A stretch of DNA of 64,000 bases, taken from positions 1 through 64,000 of the forward strand of contig NZ_JBHMFS010000020.1 of assembly GCF_051433165.1 (NCBI RefSeq). Direction: 5' to 3'. Below, in pieces: positions 34,301 to 41,941 of this stretch. Each line of letters opens with the position of its first letter. Within the stretch, counting starts at the first letter, position 1. The translations under genes and the position numbers were made by a program. This DNA is from Falsiroseomonas sp051433165 (GTDB taxonomy: Bacteria > Pseudomonadota > Alphaproteobacteria > Acetobacterales > Acetobacteraceae). A model generated the notes under the pieces. It was not told where the DNA came from and did no database searches. It worked only from the letters and a program-made list of their open reading frames with translations.

Positions 34301-34496
34301 GATCGCGACTGGCGCGGGGTCTGGCGCGCAGAACGCGATCGGCACCGGCGTCATCGGCGGCGTGGTGACGGGCACGGTGCTGGCTGTGCTGTTCGTGCCG
34401 CTGTTCTTCCTGCTGGTGCTGCGCCTGTTCCGCACGAAGCCGAAGGGCCAGGCGGAACCCGTCACGGCCGCGCCGCTGCCGGCGCCGGCGGAGTAG
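31347..34496 (+). CDS. RND multidrug efflux permease (HAE1/AcrB type)
   Basis: 1049-residue inner-membrane proton/drug antiporter, full length for AcrB (1049 in E. coli). Proton-relay residues are present: the Asp pair in GLLVDDAIVVVEN (helix 4) and the Lys in GLSAKNAILIVEFAKE (helix 10). Two large periplasmic loops and twelve helices fit. It begins with the standard MARFFIDRPVFAWVLAIGIM. The operon has adaptor and pump but no outer-membrane factor, which must be supplied in trans. The TetR gene follows 5 nt after the stop. Confidence 0.96.
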   Translation: MARFFIDRPVFAWVLAIGIMLAGLLALRTLPVAQYPAIAPPAISVTVSYPGASAETVQSTVVQVIEQQLSGIDGLLYFSSNTTKDGAATIQLTFAQGTNPDTAQVQVQNKVQLAVPRLPQAVQQQGIRVAKSSSSFLLVIGFVATDGSMNNADIADFLVSSVQDPISRTPGVGNYQVFGSQFAMRIWLDPAKLVNYGMTPGDVRTAIQAQNVQISSGEMGAQPSVPGQQLNATIIGSSYLQTPEQFGAILLRVQTDGAQVRLRDVARVEVGADNYAFTSRYNGQPAAGIGIQLASGANALDTATAVRATIESLRPNFPPGLQAVYPLDTTPFVRLSITSVVVTLIEAVVLVFLVMFLFLQNLRATLIPTLAIPVVLLGTFAVLSAAGFTINTLTMFGLVLAIGLLVDDAIVVVENVERVMAEEHLSPIEATRKSMDQITGALIGIGLVLSAVFLPMAFFPGSTGVIYRQFSITIATAMALSVLVAIFFTPVLCATMLKPHKPGQGKRGVFGWFNRGVDRTTAVYERGVRGSLRRPWRMMAVYAALLAGLGFAFLRLPGGFLPNEDQGTAFVQVIAPPGATTHRTQRALDELNRYLLEDEKDVVQSFFGINGFSFSGRGQNAGLGFISLRPWDERPGAQNSVQALTGRIMQRFAGYQDAIIVAFAPPAITELGNATGFTFQLLDRAGAGHEALMAARNQLLGLAAQSSVLAGVRPNGLNDEAQFRLLVDWERASALGLSVSDINTTLSTAWGSTYVNDFLDRGRIKRVYMQGEAESRMLPGDLDRWFVRNARGQMVPFSAFGRTEWVYGSPRLERFNGIASREIQGTPAPGRTSGEAMAEMERLAAQLPPGFGHAWSGISYEERGSSGQAPALYAISLLVVFLCLAALYESWSIPTAVMLVVPLGVLGAVLASLGRGMSNDVYFQVGLLTTIGLSAKNAILIVEFAKEGFDRGLTLVEAAAEAARLRLRPIIMTSLAFTLGVVPLAIATGAGSGAQNAIGTGVIGGVVTGTVLAVLFVPLFFLLVLRLFRTKPKGQAEPVTAAPLPAPAE

Positions 34497-34501
34497 GGGC
34501 G

Positions 34502-35146
34502 ATGGCACAGGACCTGGCCCCGGCTGAACGGCGCAAGCCGGGGCGCGACCCGATGCCGGAAGCGCTGCGGGCGCGGCTGCTCTGCGAGGCCGCCGCGCAG
34601 GTCTTCCTGCGCGATGGCTATGCAGCGGCGCGGATGGATGACGTGGCGCGGGCTGCGGGCATGTCCAAGCGCACGCTGTACCAGCTCTACCCCTCCAAGG
34701 CCGCGCTGTTCGAAGCGACGATCTCGGATGCGGTGGCGCCGCTGCATCTGGACACGGAGCTGGAGCGGGACCCGGATCTTCGGCAGGCGCTGAACGGCAT
34801 TCTGCTGGCCGCGGCGCAGCAGCTTCTGTCACCGACGCAGACCGCGATCTTCCGCCTGGTAATCGCGGAGGGGCAGCGATCCCCCGAACTGGCCGAGGCG
34901 TTTCATCGCGTGAAGCTCAGCCGTGGTCCCAGCGCGCTGCAACGTCGCCTGGCCGCGGAGATCGAGGCCGGGCGCCTGAAGCTGGCCGACCCGGAACGCG
35001 CGGCGCATATGCTGTTCGGCATGGTCTGCGGCGCCAAGCACATGATGATGCTGCTTGGCGTCTGCGAGGCGCCCGATGCCGCGGCGCTGTCCGCCATGGC
35101 GGAGGAAGCCGTGGAGGTCTTCCTCGCCGGCGCGCTGCATCGCTGA
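34502..35146 (+). CDS. TetR/AcrR-family repressor of the RND operon
   Basis: 214 residues. The N-terminal helix-turn-helix (VFLRDGYAAARMDDVARAAGMSKRTLYQLYPSKAALF) is canonical TetR; the rest is the ligand-binding helical domain. The start 5 nt after the pump gene places it in the same transcript, giving negative feedback. The 9-bp inverted repeat at 30116-30160 is a candidate operator. It is convergent with the M20 peptidase gene across 12 bases; a small GGGGC/GCCCC hairpin (35150-35167) spans the junction. Confidence 0.92.
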   Translation: MAQDLAPAERRKPGRDPMPEALRARLLCEAAAQVFLRDGYAAARMDDVARAAGMSKRTLYQLYPSKAALFEATISDAVAPLHLDTELERDPDLRQALNGILLAAAQQLLSPTQTAIFRLVIAEGQRSPELAEAFHRVKLSRGPSALQRRLAAEIEAGRLKLADPERAAHMLFGMVCGAKHMMMLLGVCEAPDAAALSAMAEEAVEVFLAGALHR

Positions 35147-35158
35147 CGAGGGGCGCCG

Positions 35159-36556
35159 TCAGGCCCCCTTTGGCCATTCCTGCTCGCCGAGGTCCCAGAA
35201 CAGCCCGGCGGCAATCTCAAGCCCCTCCCGCATGATCGGCAGCAGCGCGTGTTCGTTCGGCGCGTGCTGGGAACAGCCGCTGTAGGAATGCGGGATATAC
35301 AGCGTGGGCAGGCCGAGCGTGACCGCGAAGGTGTCGTTGGGCAGCGACCCACCGGCATTCGGCACGATCATCGGCGCCTTGCCGGTGCTGCGCTGGATCG
35401 AGGCCGCGACCATGCGCGGCCAGGGCCCGTCCGGGTCCATCCGCGTCGCCGCCCATTCGGCGCCCGCCTTCACCGGCTCCACCGTCACATCGTCAAAGCC
35501 CGCTTCCGCCAGATGCTTGCGCAGCGCCGGGATGAATGTGACGGGATTGCGGTCCACTGTGTAGCGGATCTGGCAGCGGGCCACGGCTTCCGGCGGCACC
35601 GCGTTGACCGGCGCCGCCGGGTGGCCGCAGGTGAAGGCGAGGATTTCAAAGGTGTTCCACCCGAACACCTTCTCGGCCGCCGTCAGCCCGCGCTCGCCCC
35701 ACCAATGGTTGATCTCGGGCCCATCCGCCCCGCCATCCACCTCGCAATGCGCCAGCGCGGCGCGCACGCTGTTGGGGATGCGCTCCGGCAGGATGTCGCG
35801 CGCCAGCACATGGCCGTCACGGTCGATGATGGCGGCGATGGCATGCGCCAGCCGCACGCCGGGGTTGGCCAGCAGCCCGCCCCAATTGCCGGAATGGTGC
35901 CCACCCTCCCGGTATTTCACGCTCAGATCCAGGCTCAGCGCGCCACGTGTGCCGAGCACCAGCGCCGGCACATCCGGCACCAGCCGCGGCCCGTCCGAGG
36001 CGATCAGCACATCCGCCTTCAGTTCATCGCGATGCGCGCGGCAGAATTCATCGATGCCGGGGGAGCCGACTTCCTCGCTGGTTTCCAGCAGGATGATGAC
36101 GTTGAAGCCAAGGCGGCCGCGGATCTTCAGCCCGGATTCCAGCGCCGCCAGATTGCAGCAATGCTGGCCCTTGTTGTCGACGACGCCGCGGCCGTAGAGC
36201 CTTTCGCCGCGCCGCGTCAGCACCCAGGGCGAAAGCCCTTCATGCCATTCGGCATCCAGGCCGAGCACTGTGTCGCCATGCCCGTAGGTCAGCAGGGTGG
36301 GCAGACTCTCGGCCTCGATGCGGCGGCCGATCAGGAAGGGACCGCCGCGGCCGGTAGGGTTGGGGTGGACGGTGCAGGTGAAGCCGATGCGCTCCAGGTC
36401 CGGCGCCATCTCCTGCTCCAGGTAGCGCCACAGATGCGGGCCGGATTCCGGGTCCTGGCTGGCGGTGGGGCAGGCGACGCGGCGGGCGAGCAACGCCAGC
36501 AGGCTGCCATCATCGAGCAAACCGCTGGCGGCGGCGATCGCGGCTTCGCGGGTCAT
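35159..36556 (-). CDS. M20-family metallopeptidase (dipeptidase/deacylase-like)
   Basis: 465-residue zinc peptidase of the M20 family, which also contains carboxypeptidase G2, ArgE and DapE. The active-site blocks are TYGHGDTVLG (first metal His and Asp), GRGVVDNKGQ (bridging Asp), LLETSEEVGSPG (Glu-Glu), and a distal His in PHSYSGCSQHAPNEH. A lid/dimer domain sits between them. No signal peptide, so it acts in the cytoplasm, probably on N-acyl amino acids or small peptides. Gap upstream (36557-36670) has no clear promoter. Confidence 0.92.
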   Translation of the reverse strand: MTREAAIAAASGLLDDGSLLALLARRVACPTASQDPESGPHLWRYLEQEMAPDLERIGFTCTVHPNPTGRGGPFLIGRRIEAESLPTLLTYGHGDTVLGLDAEWHEGLSPWVLTRRGERLYGRGVVDNKGQHCCNLAALESGLKIRGRLGFNVIILLETSEEVGSPGIDEFCRAHRDELKADVLIASDGPRLVPDVPALVLGTRGALSLDLSVKYREGGHHSGNWGGLLANPGVRLAHAIAAIIDRDGHVLARDILPERIPNSVRAALAHCEVDGGADGPEINHWWGERGLTAAEKVFGWNTFEILAFTCGHPAAPVNAVPPEAVARCQIRYTVDRNPVTFIPALRKHLAEAGFDDVTVEPVKAGAEWAATRMDPDGPWPRMVAASIQRSTGKAPMIVPNAGGSLPNDTFAVTLGLPTLYIPHSYSGCSQHAPNEHALLPIMREGLEIAAGLFWDLGEQEWPKGA

Positions 36557-36670
36557 GCTGCGAGGGCCTGAACAGGTTGCTTGGCCTCGGCGATTGGCAT
36601 CGGCGGTTGTCCCCTAATGGTCGCAGGATGCCACCACCACCCGCCGGCCCGCGCAACCCACCCGCGCTTA

Positions 36671-36831
36671 GAGGCCGTTTGAGAATGCCAGCGGCTGAGG
36701 GCCCGTAGGTGATTCTTCGTCTCTGCAAGGCGCCGGATGCAGCCGATGCTGATTGCATCGGCAAACTCGGCAACACAGTAGGGGCGGAAAAGCACCGCGG
36801 GACCGACCCGCTGGTGTTCTCAAACGGCCTC
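36671..36831. mobile_element. 161-bp MITE-like element with 24-bp terminal inverted repeats
   Basis: The left end (36671-36694) and right end (36808-36831) match at 22 of 24 positions as inverted repeats, beginning GAGGCCGTTTGAGAA. TA flanks both ends (36669-36670, 36832-36833), consistent with a 2-bp TA target duplication. The interior has an 8-bp perfect hairpin (GCCGATGC 36742-36749, GCATCGGC 36755-36762) and no transposase. It is probably mobilised in trans by an IS5- or IS630-like transposase; the family is not certain. The right tip overlaps the stop codon of the neighbouring reductase. Confidence 0.75.
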
Positions 36832-37805
36832 TAAAGCCCCAGCGCGCGCGCCTTCACCCGGATCAGCGCCGCCAGCATCTCCAGCGTCGGCATTCGCGCG
36901 CCGGTCAGCGCGGCGAGTTGCAGCGGCACATTGTACAGCGCGTCGATCTCCATCGGCCGGCGGGCCTGCAGGTCCTGCAGCACGCTGGGGCGATGGCCGA
37001 GCTGCATGTTGGTGGCGACGATCCGCTCCACATCGATCTCCGCCCGGCAGCCCAGCGCGGCGATCAACTCCGCCACCTCCGCCAGCACGCGGCGGGATGT
37101 CTCGATCAGCACCGGCTCCTCATGCGTCGATCGCACCGGCGTCTCGGTCAGCACGCAGAGCGGCCCGGCACTGAGGTTGAAGGCCAGCTTTTCCCAGATC
37201 CGGTCGCGGATGCGGGTCTCCACCTGCACCGGCAGTCCGGCCCGCTCCAGCGCCTGCTGCAACACCACCGCACCGGCCGAGATGGTGCCGTCCGGCGCGC
37301 CGAGGATGGTGGGCCGGCTGCGCGGATCGGTCAGCCGCACCACGCCGGGCTGCGGCACGGAACTCGCCGGCCAGGCGATGCCGCCCACCAGCCGGCGCGG
37401 GCCGATGGCGGACCACAGCACATCGCCGGGGTCGAGCATCGGCAGGCGCCGGCCATCCCAGGCGCCGCCATGGCCGTGGAAATACCACCAGGGCACGCCA
37501 TTGGTCAGGAAGGTCACCGGCGTATCCGGTGCCAACAGCGGGCCGATCAGCCCGGCGACCCCGGGCAGGGATGGCGCCTTCACCGTGACGAACACGCCAT
37601 CCTGGACGCCAAGCTCGGCCGGATTCTCACTGGCGCGGACCGGCACCGTGAAGGTCTCGTCGCGCGTCTCCACCGTCAGCCCCCGGGCGCGGATGGCGGC
37701 GAGGTGGGCGCCGCGGGCGACGATGGAGACGTCGATGCCCGCGCGCGCCATGTAGGCGGCGATGAAGCCGCCGATCGCGCCGGCGCCGAAGATGCAGATA
37801 CGCAT
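36831..37805 (-). CDS. Ketopantoate reductase-like NAD(P)-dependent dehydrogenase (PanE/ApbA family)
   Basis: 324 residues. An N-terminal Rossmann domain (CIFGAGAIGGFIAAYMARAG) is followed by the C-terminal helical domain with the catalytic-type Lys in WEKLAFNLS. Members reduce 2-dehydropantoate to pantoate, but many paralogues act on other 2-oxo acids, and nothing here proves pantothenate synthesis. The stop codon TAG is made of the last base of the MITE-like element plus its flanking TA, so the original end may have been altered. It is divergent from the HWE kinase across 107 bases. Confidence 0.85.
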   Translation of the reverse strand: MRICIFGAGAIGGFIAAYMARAGIDVSIVARGAHLAAIRARGLTVETRDETFTVPVRASENPAELGVQDGVFVTVKAPSLPGVAGLIGPLLAPDTPVTFLTNGVPWWYFHGHGGAWDGRRLPMLDPGDVLWSAIGPRRLVGGIAWPASSVPQPGVVRLTDPRSRPTILGAPDGTISAGAVVLQQALERAGLPVQVETRIRDRIWEKLAFNLSAGPLCVLTETPVRSTHEEPVLIETSRRVLAEVAELIAALGCRAEIDVERIVATNMQLGHRPSVLQDLQARRPMEIDALYNVPLQLAALTGARMPTLEMLAALIRVKARALGL

Positions 37806-37878
37806 GTCGAGAACCCTTCTGGCTGGTCTGCGCCCGGGCGATGGTTTGAAACCTGCGCGGTCGCAATTGTCAGAAAGG

Positions 37879-37906
37879 TTGACACAGGCAACGGCCAGCG
37901 TGAAAT
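37879..37906 (+). promoter_or_regulatory. Sigma-70-like promoter, probably leaderless start for the HWE kinase
   Basis: TTGACA (37879-37884) is a perfect -35. TGAAAT (37901-37906) is a 4/6 -10 at 16-nt spacing. The expected start of transcription, 6-7 bases on, is the A of the kinase ATG at 37913, and no ribosome-binding sequence precedes that ATG. Confidence 0.5.
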
Positions 37907-37912
37907 ACGTCC

Positions 37913-40198
37913 ATGGCGGCCAGCCGAACCAGAAATGTTTCGTTGACGGCGCAGTCGGCTGCCTTCATCGATGCGCGCATCGCCTCCGGCCAGTATCGCG
38001 ACGCTGGCGAGGTGCTTGCCGCTGCGCTGCACCTGCTGGCCGAGCAGGGCCCCGCCCAGCCCATGGACGCGCAGCAGATCGACCTGTTCCGGGACATGGC
38101 GGCGGAATCCCCCGCCCTGCTGTGGATCGGCGACCAGCATGGGCGCTGCATCCTGCCCAACCGCGCGCTGCGCGACTTCTGCGGTATCGCCGCCGACGCG
38201 GCGGGCGCATTCGACTGGGCCGGCCTGCTGCATCCCGAGGATAGGGCGGCGGTCGCCGCATCCTTCGCCGCGGGCCTGGGGGCCGGCGTGCCCTTCGTGG
38301 TCGAAGGCCGGTACCGGCACACCGCCGGCGGCTTCCGCCTGCTGCGGACGGAGGCGCGGCCACGCCTCGGCGCCGATGGCCGCGTCCTCGGCCTGTTCTG
38401 CGTCAACATCGACCTGACCGGCTTGCGGCAGGCCGAGACCACGCTGCACCAGGCCATCGCCGGTCTGCGATCGAGCGAGGCGCGGCGGCGCCTGGCGCAG
38501 GAAGCCGGCGGCATCGGCACCTTCGAGTGCGATCCGTACAGCGGGCGCGTTGAATGGTCGCCGGAGATGTTCCGCCTGCACGGCATGGATCCGGCCACGC
38601 CGCCCGAGGCGCTGCTGGCCGCCTGGCTGGCCCGCATCCACCCGGAGGAGCGGGACCAGATGGCGCAGAACCTGCGCGCCGCCGCGGCTGAGAGCGGCCC
38701 GCTGCAGGGGGAGTTCCGCATCCTGCTACCGAATGGCGCGACCCGTTGGATCATGGCGCGGGGTGTCGTGGTGCGGGATGGGGAGGGGAAGAGGCTGCGG
38801 ATCTGCGGCGTCGGCCTGGACATATCCGGCCTGCGCCGGGCCGAGGCCATGGCGCGGCAGAGCGAGGCACAGCAGCGCGCGATGTTCGATGCGGCGCCCT
38901 TCGGGGTCATGGTCATTGATCCCGGGACGCATGCCGTCCTGGATGTAAACCAGCGCGCCTGCCAGGAACTCGGCTACAGCCGGGACGAGGTCCTCCGCCT
39001 CGGCATCGGCGATATCGACGCGGCGGCCGATGCGGAAGCCATCCGCGCCCGCGGTCGCCAGAGCCGCCTCATCTGTGGCGCGCAGGAATTCGAGGCCCAG
39101 CACCGCACCCGCAGTGGAACCATCCGGGACGTGCTGGTGCGCGTGGTGGGGTTGGAGATTGCGGGGCGCAACGTGACCTATGGCGCGCATATCGACATCA
39201 CCGAGTGGAAGCGGGACGCGGCCGCCCTGCGCACCAGCGAGGCGCGGCTGCGCCTGGCGCTGGACGCGGCCGGCTTCGGCACCTGGGAGTATGACGTCCG
39301 CCGCAATCGAGGCGCGCGGAAGGGCCTGTTCGTGAATGATTTTCCCGGTGTGCCGGCCGCGGATTTCGACCTGGCCACCTGGCTTACCCCGGTCCATCCG
39401 GAAGATCGCCCCGTGGTGGAGGCCCGCCTGCGCGCCTTGGCCGAAGGCCGCTCACCCAGCTACGAGGCCGAGTTCCGCGTGCCGCGGGCGGAAGGCGGCT
39501 GGCGCTGGATGGCCTCCCGCGGCGCGGTGGTGGAAACCGATCAGCGGGGGCAGCCCGTGACCCTGGCGGGGATCGCGCGCGACATCACCGAAAGCCGCCA
39601 GGTGGCGGAACGCCAGGCACTGCTGGCGCGGGAGGTGGACCACCGGGCGAAGAACGTGCTGGCGGTGGTGCAGGCGGCGCTGCGGCTGACCCGGGCGGCG
39701 GATCTGCCCTCCTACATCCGTGCCATCGAGGGGCGGGTGGCGGCCCTGGCCCGCACCCAGACCATGTTGGCCGAGAACCAGTGGAACGGCGCCAGGCTGG
39801 ATGCGCTGCTGCGTGGAGAAATCGCGCCCTTTGCCGAGGAGGGACGTGTGGCATTGGAAGGGCCGGCCGTGGCGCTGATGCCGGCGCTCGCCCAGGCCCT
39901 GGCCATGGCGATCCATGAGCTGGCGACCAACGCGGTGAAGCATGGCGCGCTGTCCACCCTGGCCGGGCGGGTGCGGGTGGCGTGGCACGTGGCCGGCTGC
40001 ACGCCCGACCGCCTGCATCTGGCTTGGTCCGAGGCAGGCGGGCCCAACCTGCAAGGCCCGCCCGCGCGGCGCGGCTTCGGGTCCCGGGTCCTGGAAGCGA
40101 CGCTGTGCGGGCAGATTGGCGGTGCCGTGTCGCTGGATTGGCGGAGCGGCGGGCTGGTCTGCCGGATCGAGGTGCCGCTGGCGCAGCAGGGCTGCTGA
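37913..40198 (+). CDS. HWE-family histidine kinase with PAS domains and ParD-like N-terminus
   Basis: 761-residue soluble sensor kinase. Residues 7-45 (RNVSLTAQSAAFI, SGQYRDAGEVLAAAL) read like a ParD ribbon-helix-helix antitoxin. Four PAS-type segments follow (about 60-170, 185-300, 315-430, 440-555), several ending in the usual DIT/DIS. The kinase core is of HWE type: His577 in REVDHRAKN, the N-box HELATNAVKHG (Asn673), then AWSEAGGP and RRGFGSRVLEATL. No membrane helix. Such kinases phosphorylate stand-alone receivers, often in general stress or light signalling; no receiver gene is adjacent. The ATG has no ribosome site but a promoter sits just upstream. Confidence 0.9.
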   Translation: MAASRTRNVSLTAQSAAFIDARIASGQYRDAGEVLAAALHLLAEQGPAQPMDAQQIDLFRDMAAESPALLWIGDQHGRCILPNRALRDFCGIAADAAGAFDWAGLLHPEDRAAVAASFAAGLGAGVPFVVEGRYRHTAGGFRLLRTEARPRLGADGRVLGLFCVNIDLTGLRQAETTLHQAIAGLRSSEARRRLAQEAGGIGTFECDPYSGRVEWSPEMFRLHGMDPATPPEALLAAWLARIHPEERDQMAQNLRAAAAESGPLQGEFRILLPNGATRWIMARGVVVRDGEGKRLRICGVGLDISGLRRAEAMARQSEAQQRAMFDAAPFGVMVIDPGTHAVLDVNQRACQELGYSRDEVLRLGIGDIDAAADAEAIRARGRQSRLICGAQEFEAQHRTRSGTIRDVLVRVVGLEIAGRNVTYGAHIDITEWKRDAAALRTSEARLRLALDAAGFGTWEYDVRRNRGARKGLFVNDFPGVPAADFDLATWLTPVHPEDRPVVEARLRALAEGRSPSYEAEFRVPRAEGGWRWMASRGAVVETDQRGQPVTLAGIARDITESRQVAERQALLAREVDHRAKNVLAVVQAALRLTRAADLPSYIRAIEGRVAALARTQTMLAENQWNGARLDALLRGEIAPFAEEGRVALEGPAVALMPALAQALAMAIHELATNAVKHGALSTLAGRVRVAWHVAGCTPDRLHLAWSEAGGPNLQGPPARRGFGSRVLEATLCGQIGGAVSLDWRSGGLVCRIEVPLAQQGC

Positions 40199-40207
40199 CG
40201 GCGGCCC

Positions 40208-41863
40208 CTACGGCGCCCAGGGTTCCGGTGCGCGGCAGTCAATATCTGTGGCCACATCCACCACCACTGTCTCCTCCGCCGCCATCGCCTCGGCCAGTGC
40301 GGCGGCGAGGTCGCCCGGACGTTCCACGCGGATGCCGCGCAGGCCGAACTGGCACGCGAGCGCGGCGAAATCCGTGGGCCCGAAGCGCAGCACCTGTTCC
40401 GCCGCCACCGGGCGGTTGCCGGCCTGCTTCAGGTAGTTGGGCCAGCCCTGGCCGAAGCCGGAATTGTTGTTCACCACCAGCACCACCGCAATGCCGCGCC
40501 GCTTCGCCGTCTCCAGCTCCGTCAGGTGGTAGTACAGTGCGCCATCGCCGGACCAGCACACCACCTTGCGGCCGGGCGCCGCGCATTTCGCGCCCAGCGC
40601 CGCCGGAAAGGCCCAGCCGAGCGAGCCCGCCGCGCGTAGATAGGTCTGGCCTGGGGCGAGGTCGATCAACGTGCCGGTCCAGATGCCGGAATAACCGGTA
40701 TCCGCCACCAATATGCCATCCGCCGGCAAGGCGCGCGTGATCTCGGCCGCCAGTCGCGCCGGGTCGATCGCCATCGCATCACTGGCCAGGCGCGGCGCCA
40801 TGGCGGCGCGCCATTCGGCCATCAGCTCCTGCGCCTGCCCCAGCAGCGCGCCGTCCCGCGCCGGTTCGCCGAGTTCCGCGATCAGTGCCGCCAGCGTCGC
40901 GCGCGGGTCGCCGAGCAGCGCCACCTCCGTCGCGTAGCTGCGCTCGAATTCCAGCGGATCTGCGTCGATCTGGATGATGCGCGTGCCGGGCGCGGGTATG
41001 CGCCAGGCATGGGTCAACTGGTCGCCGGTGTCGCAGCCGATGAACAGCACCAGCTCCGCCGCGTGGACGATGCGGTTGGCCGGCGGCGCGGAATAGCCGC
41101 CGACCACGCCGATGGCGTGCGGGTCGCGCGTATCGATCAGCCCGCGCGCGCCGAGCGAGGTGGCAACCGGCGCGCGCAGCAACCGCGCCAGGGCCAGCAG
41201 CTCCGCCCCGCAGCCGCACAGCGCCGCGCCGTCCCCGGCCACGATCACGACGCGGTCGGTGCCGCGTAGCGCAGCCGCCGCCGCGCGCAGCGAGGCGGCG
41301 TCCGCCACCGGCCGATGCCGTGGTGCCGTCCAGTCGCCAAGCGCGGCGGGTTCGGCCGAGGTCTCGCTGATCTCGACGAACTCGCCCATCAGCCCCTTGA
41401 GGTCCAGATGCACCGGGCGCGGCGGCGCGCTGGTGGCGGCGGCCCAGGCCTGGCGGAACTGCCGCGGCAGCTCCGCCGCGCTTTCCACCTGCGCGGCGTG
41501 GCGCGTGACCGGCGCGAATAGCGGCGCATGCGCCACTTCCTGATAGGCGTTGCGATGCTGGTGATCGAGCGGCTTGTGACCGGTGAGGGCCAGCACCGGG
41601 CTGCGGCCGAGCCACGCATCCTGCAGCCCGGCGGCGAGGTTCGCCGCCCCCACGGACTGGGCCGCCACCACGCCCGGCCGCCCGGAGATGCGGCCATAGG
41701 CATCCGCCATGTAGGCCGCGGCCTTCTCCGTGTGCGCCAGCACCGGCTGCACGCCGACGCGCTCCATCTCCAGCAGCGTGCGGCGCAGCACCGCATCGAC
41801 GAAGAAAAGATGCGTCTGGCCGGAGGCCTTGAGGCTGCGGGCCAACCATTCGGCGCCATTCAT
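40208..41863 (-). CDS. Thiamine-pyrophosphate-dependent enzyme (acetolactate synthase/decarboxylase-like)
   Basis: 551 residues with the three-domain TPP fold. The catalytic Glu is in VLAHTEKAAAYMADAYGR, the central nucleotide-like domain follows, and the TPP/Mg motif is GDGALYYHLTELETA ending VNNNSGFG. Family members include acetolactate synthase, benzoylformate decarboxylase and sulfoacetaldehyde acetyltransferase; the exact reaction cannot be told. The start at 41863 (MNGAEWLARSL) is chosen over an open upstream frame. Last gene of the minus-strand acyl-CoA unit, 78 nt after the dehydrogenase, so it probably acts on a 2-oxo acid from that pathway. Confidence 0.87.
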   Translation of the reverse strand: MNGAEWLARSLKASGQTHLFFVDAVLRRTLLEMERVGVQPVLAHTEKAAAYMADAYGRISGRPGVVAAQSVGAANLAAGLQDAWLGRSPVLALTGHKPLDHQHRNAYQEVAHAPLFAPVTRHAAQVESAAELPRQFRQAWAAATSAPPRPVHLDLKGLMGEFVEISETSAEPAALGDWTAPRHRPVADAASLRAAAAALRGTDRVVIVAGDGAALCGCGAELLALARLLRAPVATSLGARGLIDTRDPHAIGVVGGYSAPPANRIVHAAELVLFIGCDTGDQLTHAWRIPAPGTRIIQIDADPLEFERSYATEVALLGDPRATLAALIAELGEPARDGALLGQAQELMAEWRAAMAPRLASDAMAIDPARLAAEITRALPADGILVADTGYSGIWTGTLIDLAPGQTYLRAAGSLGWAFPAALGAKCAAPGRKVVCWSGDGALYYHLTELETAKRRGIAVVLVVNNNSGFGQGWPNYLKQAGNRPVAAEQVLRFGPTDFAALACQFGLRGIRVERPGDLAAALAEAMAAEETVVVDVATDIDCRAPEPWAP

Positions 41864-41941
41864 CGCGGCGTTTCCTTGATGCGTTTCCTGCCTTCCAGGG
41901 GTAGAACCGGCGCTCGCGCCTGTCGATCCCCCAGGCAAGAT

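Noticed and set aside
36553..36795. 80-codon minus-strand frame through the MITE-like element
   Set aside because: No similarity to a transposase that I can recognise, and it crosses the element boundary.
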